The translations under genes and the position numbers were made by a program. DNA of 64,000 nt from an uncultured Collinsella sp. (GTDB lineage: Bacteria > Actinomycetota > Coriobacteriia > Coriobacteriales > Coriobacteriaceae), in contig CAUACA010000006.1 in NCBI GenBank assembly GCA_958427355.1, positions 1 through 64,000 on the forward strand, given 5' to 3'. A model generated the notes under the pieces. That model was not told the origin of the DNA. It saw only the letters and a list, made by a program, of their open reading frames with translations, and made no database searches. Positions 16,675-24,509 of this stretch are shown here, piece after piece (within the stretch, counting starts at the first letter, position 1; each line of letters opens with the position of its first letter).

Positions 16675-16809
16675 CGTCTTTATGACTCCTTATGTCAAAC
16701 AAAAAAACGGACATCGGTTGGTGCGCCATGCCAGTCGTAATCATGAGACCAGCTTAAGAGTGGCGCCCCACTCGATGCCCGACTACCAAATCGTTAACAA
16801 TCGAATGTG

Positions 16810-17880
16810 CTACACCGGGCACGCCACTGTGGGCAAGCCTCGTCGCTCGTCAAAGCCAAAGACGATATTGACGCACTGGACCGCTTGGCCCGCAGCGCCC
16901 TTGCACAGATTGTCGATGGCGCCCGTCGCCACCAGCACACCCGCGCGCTTGTTGAGCGCGAGGCCAATCTGGGCAACGTTGGTGCCGACGACCGAAGCCG
17001 TCTTGGGCTGCTGGCCGGCATCGAGCGCGCGCACAAAGGTGCGACCGGCATAGAACTTCTTGTAATGGTCTACGACGTCCTCAAGGGTCAACGTGTCGAG
17101 AGCCTGCGGCACAAGCGGCATCGTCACCGTGGAAAGCAGGCCGCGCTTGAGCGGTGCCAAGTGTGGAGTAAAGACGACGCGGTCGGTCAGGCCCAGGATC
17201 TGCTCGATCTCGGGCGTATGGCGATGTTTGCCTACGCCATAGGCTTCCAGGTTCTCGTCGGCGCTGCAAAAGTGGGTGCGGGCGTTGCAGGACTTACCGG
17301 CGCCCGTCACGCCGCTAATGGCATCGACAATCACGGGGCCGTTCTCTGCCACCCAGCCCGCACGCACGGCAGGAGCGGCAGCAAGGCTCGTTGCGGTGGG
17401 ATAGCAGCCGGCGCAGGCGACCAAAACGGGCTTTCCGGCGGCATGGCTGTAAGCAGCGGCCTCCAAGTCCTGGCAGAACAGCTCGGGCAGGCCGAAGGCA
17501 CGTGTCTTGAGTAGCTCGGGGCTCGTGTGCTCGGCGGCATACCATGCCTCAAACACGGCCGGATCGCTCAGGCGGTAATCGGCCGAAAGATCAAAGCAGG
17601 AGACGCCCGATGCAAGCAGCGCGGGCACCTGTGCCATGGCAGCCGTGTGCGGCACGGCAAGAAAAACCGCATCGCAGCTCTTGAGCTCGGGGGCGTCATG
17701 CGTGGTGAAAACCAGATCGCTCACGCCAGCAAAGCTCGGATACACCGCGGACAGCGGCTGGCCGGCATCGGCGTTGGACGTAATGGCAACAAGTTCAAAC
17801 TCGGGATGGCCGAGCACGAGGCGAATGAGCTCGGCTCCGGCATATCCAGCCGCGCCGACGATTCCAACCTTCAAAGACAT
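16810..17880 (-). CDS. argC: N-acetyl-gamma-glutamyl-phosphate reductase
   Basis: NADPH-dependent reduction of acetylglutamyl phosphate, the third step of arginine synthesis. The 356 residues start with the nucleotide-binding VGIVGAAGYAGAELIRLV and contain the catalytic cysteine in VACAGCYPTATSLAA and the family signature SGVTGAGKSC. It is the first gene of the argCJBD operon. Candidate ArgR boxes lie about 85-125 bases upstream of the start. Confidence 0.95.
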   Translation of the reverse strand: MSLKVGIVGAAGYAGAELIRLVLGHPEFELVAITSNADAGQPLSAVYPSFAGVSDLVFTTHDAPELKSCDAVFLAVPHTAAMAQVPALLASGVSCFDLSADYRLSDPAVFEAWYAAEHTSPELLKTRAFGLPELFCQDLEAAAYSHAAGKPVLVACAGCYPTATSLAAAPAVRAGWVAENGPVIVDAISGVTGAGKSCNARTHFCSADENLEAYGVGKHRHTPEIEQILGLTDRVVFTPHLAPLKRGLLSTVTMPLVPQALDTLTLEDVVDHYKKFYAGRTFVRALDAGQQPKTASVVGTNVAQIGLALNKRAGVLVATGAIDNLCKGAAGQAVQCVNIVFGFDERRGLPTVACPV

Positions 17881-17964
17881 ATCAGACTCCTTGTCTGCGA
17901 TTTATGCACCGATGCGCATTTCGCAGTGGTCGTTATGAAGTGGGTTGAAACTTTAGCACCAAAA

Positions 17965-18005
17965 GATGCATGAACACATAAATGGCTTGCATATTCATGC
18001 ATTGA
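17965..18005 (-). promoter_or_regulatory. Candidate ArgR operator pair upstream of argC
   Basis: Two copies of ATGCATGAA-like half-sites face each other: gatgcatgaacacataaa (17965-17982) and ttgcatattcatgcattg (17988-18005). The CATGCAT/TGAAT character matches ARG boxes known from actinobacteria and Bacillus, and the position fits control of the arginine operon. No arg repressor gene is in the window. Confidence 0.6.
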
Positions 18006-18046
18006 AACAATCCCGACACATTCGCTTGAAGGAATTGACAAATGGA

Positions 18047-18100
18047 GCGGGCCCCGTATTGACCGGCGCTCCTAACGGCGCCGGGCAATACGGGGCCCGC
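18047..18100. terminator. Very stable hairpin between argC and the PPOX gene
   Basis: A 15-bp perfect stem (gcgggccccgtattg and its complement) encloses a second stem (ccggcgc/gcgccgg) with loop tcctaac. It follows the gene at 18138 in its transcription direction and precedes argC. There is no T-run, so the terminator call is tentative. Confidence 0.55.
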
Positions 18101-18137
18101 CCATGCGAAAACCAAGTTGTTAGGATGAGCCAGCTGG

Positions 18138-18548
18138 CTAGAGCTCGACCGGCACCCATTCGTCGTGATTGCAGATAAATGCCTCGGAATCCTCGACGCT
18201 AAAGAAGACAAGCGCGGGGTCGTTAGGCCCCTCATAGTGCTCGCCCAGGTGCTCTAGATGCTTCCACCCGGCTTCGCGCATTTCGTCTAAAGCCCGGTCA
18301 TCCAAGCCGGCACGCCCGCGCAAGATGAGCCAGCCATGGCCCGGCCACCAACTCGTGGCCTCAAAGCGCTGGTTTTGCAGCAGCTCTTGCCACACATCTT
18401 TGGTGCGCGCTGTTACAAACCACAGCTTGCCATCCTGAATCTGCGCAAACGAAAACGGACGCACATGAGGCTGTCCGTCAACGCTCGTCGCCAAATACCA
18501 TGCCGGCACCGACGTCAGATACTCCAAAACCGTATTCAATCCGTCCAC
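18138..18548 (-). CDS. Pyridoxamine 5'-phosphate oxidase-like flavin-binding protein
   Basis: Small split-barrel protein (136 residues) of the PPOX-like family, which binds FMN or related flavins; the substrate is unknown. The N-terminal pattern VPAWYLATSVDGQPHVRPFSF followed by DGKLWFVTARTKDVWQEL is typical. It is a diverged paralogue of the next gene (18593-19039), with which it shares PAWYLAT, VRPFSFA and DGKLWF. The pair lies 44 bases apart on the same strand and may act together, possibly as a heterodimer (inference). Confidence 0.82.
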   Translation of the reverse strand: MDGLNTVLEYLTSVPAWYLATSVDGQPHVRPFSFAQIQDGKLWFVTARTKDVWQELLQNQRFEATSWWPGHGWLILRGRAGLDDRALDEMREAGWKHLEHLGEHYEGPNDPALVFFSVEDSEAFICNHDEWVPVEL

Positions 18549-18592
18549 GTTTCCTCCTGTACTAGCTAGTTTGGGAGCCTGGTTTGTGTGAG

Positions 18593-19039
18593 CTAGAGCT
18601 CCAGGCGCTCCTCGCTGCCGTCGATATCACAGAAGCGGGCGACGATATTGCGGACCGAGAAAAACGCAAGGCGGCCGTCGTTGGCACTCTCGTGTTCCTC
18701 GCCAATGCCCACCATGTGCTTAAAACCCGCTTGACGCACCTTGTCACTCGCAACTGCGTCGTCCTCAAGTGCGGCTTCGCCGGTCAATACGATCCAACAT
18801 TCCCCCGGCTTCCAGCCCGATACCTCAAACTTGGGATTCGCACTCAGCTCCGCCCACACATCCTTGTCGCGCGACGTGCAAAACCACAACTTACCGTCAT
18901 CGACCATGGCAAACGAAAACGGCCTCACGCGAGGCTGATGCCCGTCGGCCACATCGGTCGTGGCCAGATACCACGCCGGAATGCGCCTGAGATACGAACA
19001 GGCGCGCTCAAGCTGAGCCGTGCGGTCGTTGTCGGTCAT
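18593..19039 (-). CDS. Pyridoxamine 5'-phosphate oxidase-like flavin-binding protein (paralogue)
   Basis: Second PPOX-like split-barrel protein (148 residues). It has IPAWYLATTDVADG, PRVRPFSFAMVDDGKLWF and CTSRDKDVWAEL in the flavin-binding half, and a less conserved C-terminal half (GEEHESANDGRLAFFSV) that still aligns with the neighbouring paralogue. It is placed directly downstream of the riboflavin transporter operon (30 bases from ecfT), which fits a flavin link but does not prove one. Confidence 0.82.
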   Translation of the reverse strand: MTDNDRTAQLERACSYLRRIPAWYLATTDVADGHQPRVRPFSFAMVDDGKLWFCTSRDKDVWAELSANPKFEVSGWKPGECWIVLTGEAALEDDAVASDKVRQAGFKHMVGIGEEHESANDGRLAFFSVRNIVARFCDIDGSEERLEL

Positions 19040-19069
19040 AAGGACCCCTTTCTTGCGCTCGAATCGCGC

Positions 19070-19870
19070 CTAAACAAGTTGAAGGTTGATGACGATGACA
19101 CACGCGAGCATCAGCGCCGTCACCACCGCAGCCAGCGCATCCCCGCGGCGAAATGCAAGCGCATGCAGGCGCGTGCGGCCCTGCTCGCCATGATAGCAAC
19201 GGGCATCCATGGCAGCAGACAGCGTCTCGGCATGGCGGAACACGCCCGTGAACAGCGGAATCGCCACACTGCCGAGCATACGCACGCCGCCGAGCGGGCC
19301 TCCCGTCACGCGCGCACCGCGGCTTGCCTGTGCATCGGCCGTCTGCTTCATCTCGGTGGCAAACTGCGGCATAAAGCGCAGCGCGATACCCATAATCATG
19401 CCGAGCTCGTGCGCAGGAAGTCCCACACGCGCAAACGGCGCGAGCAGGCGCTCAAAGCCCGCGGTGAGGTCGAGTGTCGGTGTGGTGAGCGTAATGGCGC
19501 TCATGCCGGCCATCATCAAGCTCAGGCGGCACGCCATAAAGGCGGCGGAATGCAGCGAGCCCTCGCTTATCTGCAAAAAGCCAAGCTGCCACAGAATGCG
19601 CCCGCTCTGGTCGGAAAACAGGTTGAGCACTGCGACCACCACGACAATCGCCAGCAATGGTGCCATCGATGATAGGACCCGGCGCAACGGCACCCGGGAC
19701 ACGGTATAGATCAGGACAACGAAGATTGCGACCGGGGCCAGTCCGCAGAAGCTGTTGACTGTGAGCGTCGTGATCAGAAACACAAAGCCCAGGAGCAGCT
19801 TGGTGCGCGGATCCAGGCGATGGATCGCACTATCGCCGGGATAGTAACTACCAAACGAAAACGCCTCCAT
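19070..19870 (-). CDS. ecfT: ECF transporter transmembrane component EcfT
   Basis: Membrane scaffold that couples the ATPases of an energy-coupling-factor vitamin transporter to the substrate-binding S component. The 266 residues have the EcfT/CbiQ N-terminus (DSAIHRLDPRTKLLLGFVF), several hydrophobic membrane segments, and two coupling-helix motifs, QASRGA and MDARCY, that contact the ATPases. The start codon overlaps the ATPase gene stop by one base, which points to translational coupling. It is the third gene of the ribU operon. Confidence 0.92.
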   Translation of the reverse strand: MEAFSFGSYYPGDSAIHRLDPRTKLLLGFVFLITTLTVNSFCGLAPVAIFVVLIYTVSRVPLRRVLSSMAPLLAIVVVVAVLNLFSDQSGRILWQLGFLQISEGSLHSAAFMACRLSLMMAGMSAITLTTPTLDLTAGFERLLAPFARVGLPAHELGMIMGIALRFMPQFATEMKQTADAQASRGARVTGGPLGGVRMLGSVAIPLFTGVFRHAETLSAAMDARCYHGEQGRTRLHALAFRRGDALAAVVTALMLACVIVINLQLV

Positions 19871-21774
19871 CAGCAGCCCTCCTCTCGCGCGACCGTCTTG
19901 GATTTAGCAATGTCCGAGACGTTAGAAGAACCGTCTGAGCGACCGATCAGCAAATTTGCCAACTCGTCGGCCAACAACTCAACCGTATAGAGCCCGCCGC
20001 GACGCAGCGGCACGCCCACCTCCGTAAGCGCCAGCGCCATACGCTGGGCGGCGGGAACGCCCAAGCCGATCGACTTGAGCTCATCGGCATGCGCAAACAC
20101 CTGCGCGGGGGTTCCCTCGGCAAACACCGCGCCTTCGTTCATTACGACGATGCGGTCGCAGCAATTGGCCAGGTCATCCATGCTGTGCGAAACCATGACA
20201 ACGGTCAGGCCCTCGCGATGGAGCCGATCGATGAGCCCTAGGAAATCCCTGCGGGCAGCCGGATCGAGCCCCGCCATGGGTTCATCGAGCACCAGGACTT
20301 CGGGCTCCATGGCGAGCACGCCCGCGAATGCCACACGCCGTTGCTGACCGCCCGAAAGCTCAAAGGGACTCTTGTCGCCGACCGTGGAAAGATCGAGGCC
20401 CACGCGCGAGAGCGATGACTCGACACGACGGTCGACTTCATCTTGCGGCAAGCCAAGGTTGTGCGGACCAAACGCCACGTCCTGCGCCACGGTTTCGGCA
20501 AACAGCTGACGCTCAGGATACTGAAACACCACGCCGACATTGGCCTTAACCGCAGCGGCGTCTTTCTTGTTTGATAGGTCGAGCCCCAGCGCGCAAACGC
20601 TTCCCTCCTGGGGACGAATCAAACCGTTGAGATGCTGGACCAGCGTCGACTTACCCGAACCGGTATGACCTGCCAAACCCAGGAACTCGCCGCGACGCAC
20701 CGTCAGCGATACATCGCGCAGCGCCCACGGGCTGCTGGGGTCGTTTCCCCAGAGAGCCTGTTTGTTCGATTTGCCCGCAGTGGCCGAGCGCTTATGCCAG
20801 CGGCGGCGCTCGCGCGGACTGAGCGAATAACTGTACGAAACACGGGATAGCTCGATGACGGGCTCCGACGCGTTGCCCTCGTTGTCTACCGGAACAGTGC
20901 CGTCAGCGATTTCCAACTGGGATACGGAAGACTGCCCCGCGATGTCTGCCCCACTTCGCTCGGCATAAGCCTGCGCAATCTCGGCGACCATATCCGCCTC
21001 ACGCACCTGTGCGCAAACGGGCACGCCCTTCGCACGAAGCGACCTGCCCAGACAGCACGACGCCGGCATATCCAGGTTGAGCTGCGCAAGTTCGTCTGCC
21101 CGCGTCAAGATTTCCTCGGGCTTACCGAGCATGGCAACGCGCCCCGCCCGAAACACCGCGACACGATCGGCCTCGGCGGCCTCTTCCATAAAGTGCGTAA
21201 TCATCACGATGGTCATGCCGCGAGCGTGCAACGCGCGGCAAGCCTTCATGAGGCCCTTGCGTCCACGCGGATCGAGCATCGAGGAAGCCTCGTCCAATAT
21301 GAGCACGCGCGGTTCCATGGCGAGCACGCCGGCAAGCGCCACGCGCTGCTTTTGGCCGCCCGAAAGCGCATGGGTCTCGTGGCACTCAAAGCCCACCAGG
21401 CCCACGCCCTTCAGCGCCTCGCGTACGCGCTGCGCAATTTGCGCCGATGGCACGCCAAGGTTTTCGGGACCAAACGCAACGTCATCTTCGACAAGCGTTG
21501 CCACCAGCTGATCATCGGGATTCTGGAATACCATGCCCGCGGTCGAGCGAATGTCGTAGACCAGCTCGGGATCGGACGCATCCATGCCGTTAATGCGCAC
21601 CGTGCCCGCATCGGGCTGCAGCAGCGCATTCAGATGCTTGGCAAACGTCGACTTGCCCGACCCATTGCCACCGAGGATGCAAAAAAACTCGCCGTCCTCG
21701 ATATTCAGATCGACGCCGTCGAGCGCCGGTGCGGCACCGTCATAACTAAAGGAAACGCCCCGACACTCAATCAT
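19870..21774 (-). CDS. Fused double ATP-binding subunit of ECF transporter (EcfA-EcfA')
   Basis: One polypeptide of 634 residues carries two complete ABC ATPase domains that in most bacteria are separate EcfA1 and EcfA2 subunits. Domain 1 (1-240): Walker A GGNGSGKST, signature LSGGQKQR, Walker B VLILDEAS. Domain 2 (about 310-580): Walker A GHTGSGKST, signature LSGGQQRR, Walker B VLVLDEPMAGLDP. A low-complexity linker joins them. In domain 1 the residue after the Walker B Glu region reads EASSMLDP, which is usual for EcfA1. It overlaps ribU by 4 bases. Confidence 0.93.
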   Translation of the reverse strand: MIECRGVSFSYDGAAPALDGVDLNIEDGEFFCILGGNGSGKSTFAKHLNALLQPDAGTVRINGMDASDPELVYDIRSTAGMVFQNPDDQLVATLVEDDVAFGPENLGVPSAQIAQRVREALKGVGLVGFECHETHALSGGQKQRVALAGVLAMEPRVLILDEASSMLDPRGRKGLMKACRALHARGMTIVMITHFMEEAAEADRVAVFRAGRVAMLGKPEEILTRADELAQLNLDMPASCCLGRSLRAKGVPVCAQVREADMVAEIAQAYAERSGADIAGQSSVSQLEIADGTVPVDNEGNASEPVIELSRVSYSYSLSPRERRRWHKRSATAGKSNKQALWGNDPSSPWALRDVSLTVRRGEFLGLAGHTGSGKSTLVQHLNGLIRPQEGSVCALGLDLSNKKDAAAVKANVGVVFQYPERQLFAETVAQDVAFGPHNLGLPQDEVDRRVESSLSRVGLDLSTVGDKSPFELSGGQQRRVAFAGVLAMEPEVLVLDEPMAGLDPAARRDFLGLIDRLHREGLTVVMVSHSMDDLANCCDRIVVMNEGAVFAEGTPAQVFAHADELKSIGLGVPAAQRMALALTEVGVPLRRGGLYTVELLADELANLLIGRSDGSSNVSDIAKSKTVAREEGC

Positions 21775-22361
21775 GCGCGGCCTTTGACCTGGTCCTTTTT
21801 AGGCGTGATGAGGTTGGAGACTGCTTTATACACCGCCAGCGTCAACACCGAGTTAAGCACGGTCTTGATAAGGTTAAACGGCAGTACGGCAGGAATCATG
21901 AGCGGGGCGATCACATCGACCGAGCCATACCAGAACCATACGCCAATGGTAAGGTTTGCGACCATAGACAGCGCTGTAGCGGCAATGACGCCGAGCACCA
22001 GGCCAATCACGGCACCCTTATAGGTGTGCATCTTCTGGTAAACGATAGCCGCGGGCAGAATGTAACCCAGCGTGGCAACCAGGTTCATAAGCGCGCCGAC
22101 CCAGTCACCCGTGGTGAGCGCATGGATAACGATCGCCATGGCGGCAACAGCGGTACCGGCACCGGGACCATATGCAAACCCGCACACCATCGCCGGCACC
22201 AGCGACGGGTCATACGTTAAAAACGGCGCCGAAGGAAGGATGGGTAGCTGCACATACATAAACAGGGCGCCCAAAGCACACATCAGCGCCATGGTAACGA
22301 GCTGTTTGGTGCTCCACCTATTCGTGTTCTCAAAATGGATATGCTGCGACTGTTCAGACAT
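21771..22361 (-). CDS. ribU: Riboflavin ECF transporter S component RibU
   Basis: Membrane protein that binds riboflavin outside and delivers it through the ECF module. The 196 residues have about six hydrophobic segments. The RibU-like substrate motif FLTYDPSLVPAMVCGFAYGP and the N-terminal ALMCALGALFMY are visible. The assignment is strengthened by the FMN riboswitch directly upstream. The ATG at 22361 is preferred, with AGGTGATC upstream; a GTG 9 bases earlier is the alternative. Confidence 0.93.
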   Translation of the reverse strand: MSEQSQHIHFENTNRWSTKQLVTMALMCALGALFMYVQLPILPSAPFLTYDPSLVPAMVCGFAYGPGAGTAVAAMAIVIHALTTGDWVGALMNLVATLGYILPAAIVYQKMHTYKGAVIGLVLGVIAATALSMVANLTIGVWFWYGSVDVIAPLMIPAVLPFNLIKTVLNSVLTLAVYKAVSNLITPKKDQVKGRA

Positions 22362-22379
22362 TAAGATCACCTGCCTCTT

Positions 22380-22556
22380 TCATCCGGACTCTAACCGTTG
22401 GTACTGGAATCTCACCAGTTCAGCCGGCATGCGAGCCAACGCACACACGGGTCGCGGACTCATCGGCTCGGCCGCAGACGCCTCGCCTGCGCCACGGCAC
22501 CCCTTTGGCACCGCCCGATTTACCGCCAGTGGGGAATTTCACCCCGCCCTGAAACA
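22380..22556 (-). promoter_or_regulatory. FMN riboswitch (RFN element)
   Basis: On the minus strand the characteristic conserved blocks appear in order: CAGGGCGGGGTGAAATTCCC, CTGGCGGTAAATC, a central variable stem, GGTGAGATTCCAGTACC and TAGAGTCCGGATGAAAG. It ends about 20 bases before the ribU start, covering the start region, so it probably controls translation or transcription of the whole ribU operon in response to FMN. Confidence 0.95.
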
Positions 22557-22764
22557 GCACTTGCAAGTGTAGCACCAGTAGGCTTTCGCGCAAGTATGCC
22601 AAGGGTAATTTGTGGCGGGGATCAGTTGCCGCAACAACCACGTTCCCCACCCATCCCAAAGTAACGCGCTTTTCGCGGCAAAGCCGCGAAACAGCGAAAG
22701 GGACACGTATCCCCATCAACCACATTCTCCGCCCACGCCGACCTCAAGGCCGTAAACGCAGGGA
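22557..22764. other. Intergenic region upstream of the FMN riboswitch
   Basis: No coding frame is supported. A perfect hairpin tttcgcggc-aaa-gccgcgaaa lies at 22671-22691. The promoter of the ribU operon should be near 22560-22620, but I see no clear consensus. Confidence 0.5.
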
Positions 22765-22798
22765 ATCCGGGGGCGGGACGGGGACTTCTCTCCGGAAC
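22765..22798. repeat. Left arm of a palindrome split by the IS110 element
   Basis: These 34 bases are the exact reverse complement of 24446-24479, on the other side of the transposon. Joined at the dinucleotide AC they would form an uninterrupted palindrome of about 68 bp. Confidence 0.85.
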
Positions 22799-23086
22799 AT
22801 TCCGCACTGATATTTTCTGTATTGAAGACGTCGATGATGCACCCGTATACCATTGACGTCGACACCATCAGATGCGGACCGCGCGGTGACCCCACATTCC
22901 GCTGGCGCCCATGGGGCTGCCCTCGTTTCCTGACATGTCCCGCGCGGGCCGCGGCGAGCCGAGACCGCCGCATGACCTAATAGGAGCATGGAGCGATACC
23001 GCGGACCCGAACAACCGCATTCTATCGCGCCCCGTCAGTGTGCCGTCTGCCCGGTCCAGGCGAGCACGGAAAGAACGGAGCGAGAC
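22799..23086 (+). ncRNA. Candidate bridge-RNA region of the IS110 element
   Basis: IS110-group elements encode their target-choosing bridge RNA in the noncoding left end upstream of the transposase. This region holds stem-loop potential (cccca...tggggc around 22890-22915). Its loop contains acattccgc, identical to the nine bases at the left IS end (22797-22805). It also contains catgtcc, which recurs at the right end. I could not derive a full guide-target match. Confidence 0.4.
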
Positions 23087-24376
23087 ATGCAAAACGAATC
23101 GACACCCGGCGCCCGCGGGCCGGTCTTCTGCGGGGTCGACACCCACGCCGACTCGCACTGGCTGTGCGTCCTGGACTGGAGGGGCCGCAAGGTCCTGTCC
23201 CGCCAGTTCCCCGCCGACGCGGCGGGCTACGAGGCGCTCGCCGGGGCGATCGCGGCGGCCGGGGAGCCGCCCTGCGTCGCGATGGAGGGGACGTCGTCCT
23301 ACGGGGCGGGCCTCACCAGGCACCTCGCGTCGCTTGGGATGCCCGTGCGCGAGGCGCTCTCCCCGGCGAGGGCGCAGAGGAGGCGCCCGGGGCAGGGAAA
23401 GTGCGACGAGTCGGACGCGGAGAGGGCGGCCCGCGCGGCGATGTCCGGCTCAAGGCTCGGGACCCCCAAGAGCCAGGACGGGTGGGTCGACGGGGTGCGC
23501 TGCATGCTCGCGGCGCGCTCCGGGGCGGTGAAGGCGCGGACCTCGGCGATCAACACCGCGAGGTCGCTGCTCACCACCGCGCCGGAAGGGCTCAGGTCGA
23601 GGTTCCGCGGCATGGGAGGGCCGAGGCTGATGGAGGAGCTCCCCTCCGTGCGCGCCGAGGGCGCGCTGGGCGCCGCGCTCGGCGCGCTGGCGGACCTGTG
23701 GGCGGCGGCGCGCGACGCGGCGCTCGACATGGAGCGCGCGATCGAGGCGTCCCTGGAGGAGAACTGCCCCGCGCTGCTGGCGATGTACGGGTGCGGGCCC
23801 GTGAGCGCGGCCAAGCTCGCGGTCGCGGCCGGGGACAACCCGGGCAGGCTGCGCTCCGAGGCGTCGTTCGCGGCGATATGCGGCGCCTGCCCCATCCCCG
23901 CCTCGAGCGGCAAGACCGTGAGGCACAGGCTCAACAGGGGCGGCGACCGGCAGGCGAACAGCGCGCTGCACGAGATCGCGAGGCAGAGGGTCATGCGCGA
24001 CCCCGAGACCGCCGAGTACGCCGAGAGGGCCAGGGGGCGGGGAAAGAGCGACAGGGAGGTCATGAGGTGCCTCAAGCGCTACGTGGCCAGGGAGGCGTAC
24101 CGGGCGCTGATGCGCCCGCACGAGATCAGGAGGCCCGAGGACGCCTCGGAGCTCGTGGCGGCCAGGCGCGCGGCGAAGGTCAGCCAGGTGAGGGCGGCGT
24201 CCATACTGGGCACCAGCGAGAAGTACATCTCGATGCTGGAGAGGGGCCAAAGGGAGCTCAAGCCCATAAGGAGGGCCTACGAGGCATGGGTCGAGGCGGG
24301 GCTCCCGCTCGATTGGGACAGGCAGGCGTTCGAGGCCGAGCGCAAAATGGATTCTAAAAAACACCTTGCCAAATAG
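23087..24376 (+). CDS. IS110-family transposase with C-terminal Cro/C1-type HTH
   Basis: RNA-guided recombinase of the IS110 family (429 residues). The N-terminal RuvC-like DEDD domain shows FCGVDTHADSHWL, AMEGTSSYG and KCDESDAERAARA. The C-terminal Tnp domain shows GCGPVSAAKLAVAAGDNP and ACPIPASSGKTVRHRL, with the conserved Ser of the SSG motif, then RGGDRQANSALHEIA. Beyond the usual end, residues about 365-415 form a helix-turn-helix of the XRE type (VAARRAAKVSQVRAASILGT, SEKYISMLERGQRELKP). The start is the ATG with GGAG 6 bases upstream. High-GC codon use differs from the flanks. Confidence 0.92.
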   Translation: MQNESTPGARGPVFCGVDTHADSHWLCVLDWRGRKVLSRQFPADAAGYEALAGAIAAAGEPPCVAMEGTSSYGAGLTRHLASLGMPVREALSPARAQRRRPGQGKCDESDAERAARAAMSGSRLGTPKSQDGWVDGVRCMLAARSGAVKARTSAINTARSLLTTAPEGLRSRFRGMGGPRLMEELPSVRAEGALGAALGALADLWAAARDAALDMERAIEASLEENCPALLAMYGCGPVSAAKLAVAAGDNPGRLRSEASFAAICGACPIPASSGKTVRHRLNRGGDRQANSALHEIARQRVMRDPETAEYAERARGRGKSDREVMRCLKRYVAREAYRALMRPHEIRRPEDASELVAARRAAKVSQVRAASILGTSEKYISMLERGQRELKPIRRAYEAWVEAGLPLDWDRQAFEAERKMDSKKHLAK

Positions 24377-24391
24377 GAGCGTCAGGACGCA

Positions 24392-24434
24392 AAGAGGCTC
24401 CGCAGCGCGAAGCGCGATGCGGAGCCTCTTTGCA
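24392..24434 (+). terminator. Hairpin after the IS110 transposase gene
   Basis: A perfect 15-bp stem (gcaaagaggctccgc and complement) with a 13-base loop lies inside the right end of the element. It can end the transposase transcript or take part in end structure. Confidence 0.65.
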
Positions 24435-24445
24435 TGTCCGAGGAC

Positions 24446-24479
24446 GTTCCGGAGAGAAGTCCCCGTCCCGCCCCCGGAT
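24446..24479. repeat. Right arm of the palindrome split by the IS110 element
   Basis: Exact reverse complement of 22765-22798. It lies about 30 bases beyond the groEL stop in the direction of groEL transcription, so the original palindrome may have been a gene-end hairpin of groEL. Confidence 0.85.
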
Positions 24480-24509
24480 CCCCGGTGGGAGTTCTAGACC
24501 TTGTCGGCC

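Larger units (their letters stand above)
22797..24445 (+). mobile_element. IS110-family insertion sequence
   Basis: About 1.65 kb with one transposase gene. Much higher GC than the neighbours (C/G at nearly every third position) points to a different codon history. The boundaries are placed by the palindrome it interrupts: left junction ggAC|attccgc, right junction gaggAC|gttcc, so AC is the likely core dinucleotide present at both ends. The noncoding left end (22799-23086) is about 290 bases, long enough for a bridge RNA. A perfect hairpin lies near the right end. Confidence 0.8.

Noticed and set aside
22765..24479. 34-bp arms as ordinary terminal inverted repeats of the transposon
   Set aside because: The family normally lacks such repeats, and the arms join into a perfect palindrome once the element is removed at AC; target sequence is the simpler reading, though other copies are needed to be sure.
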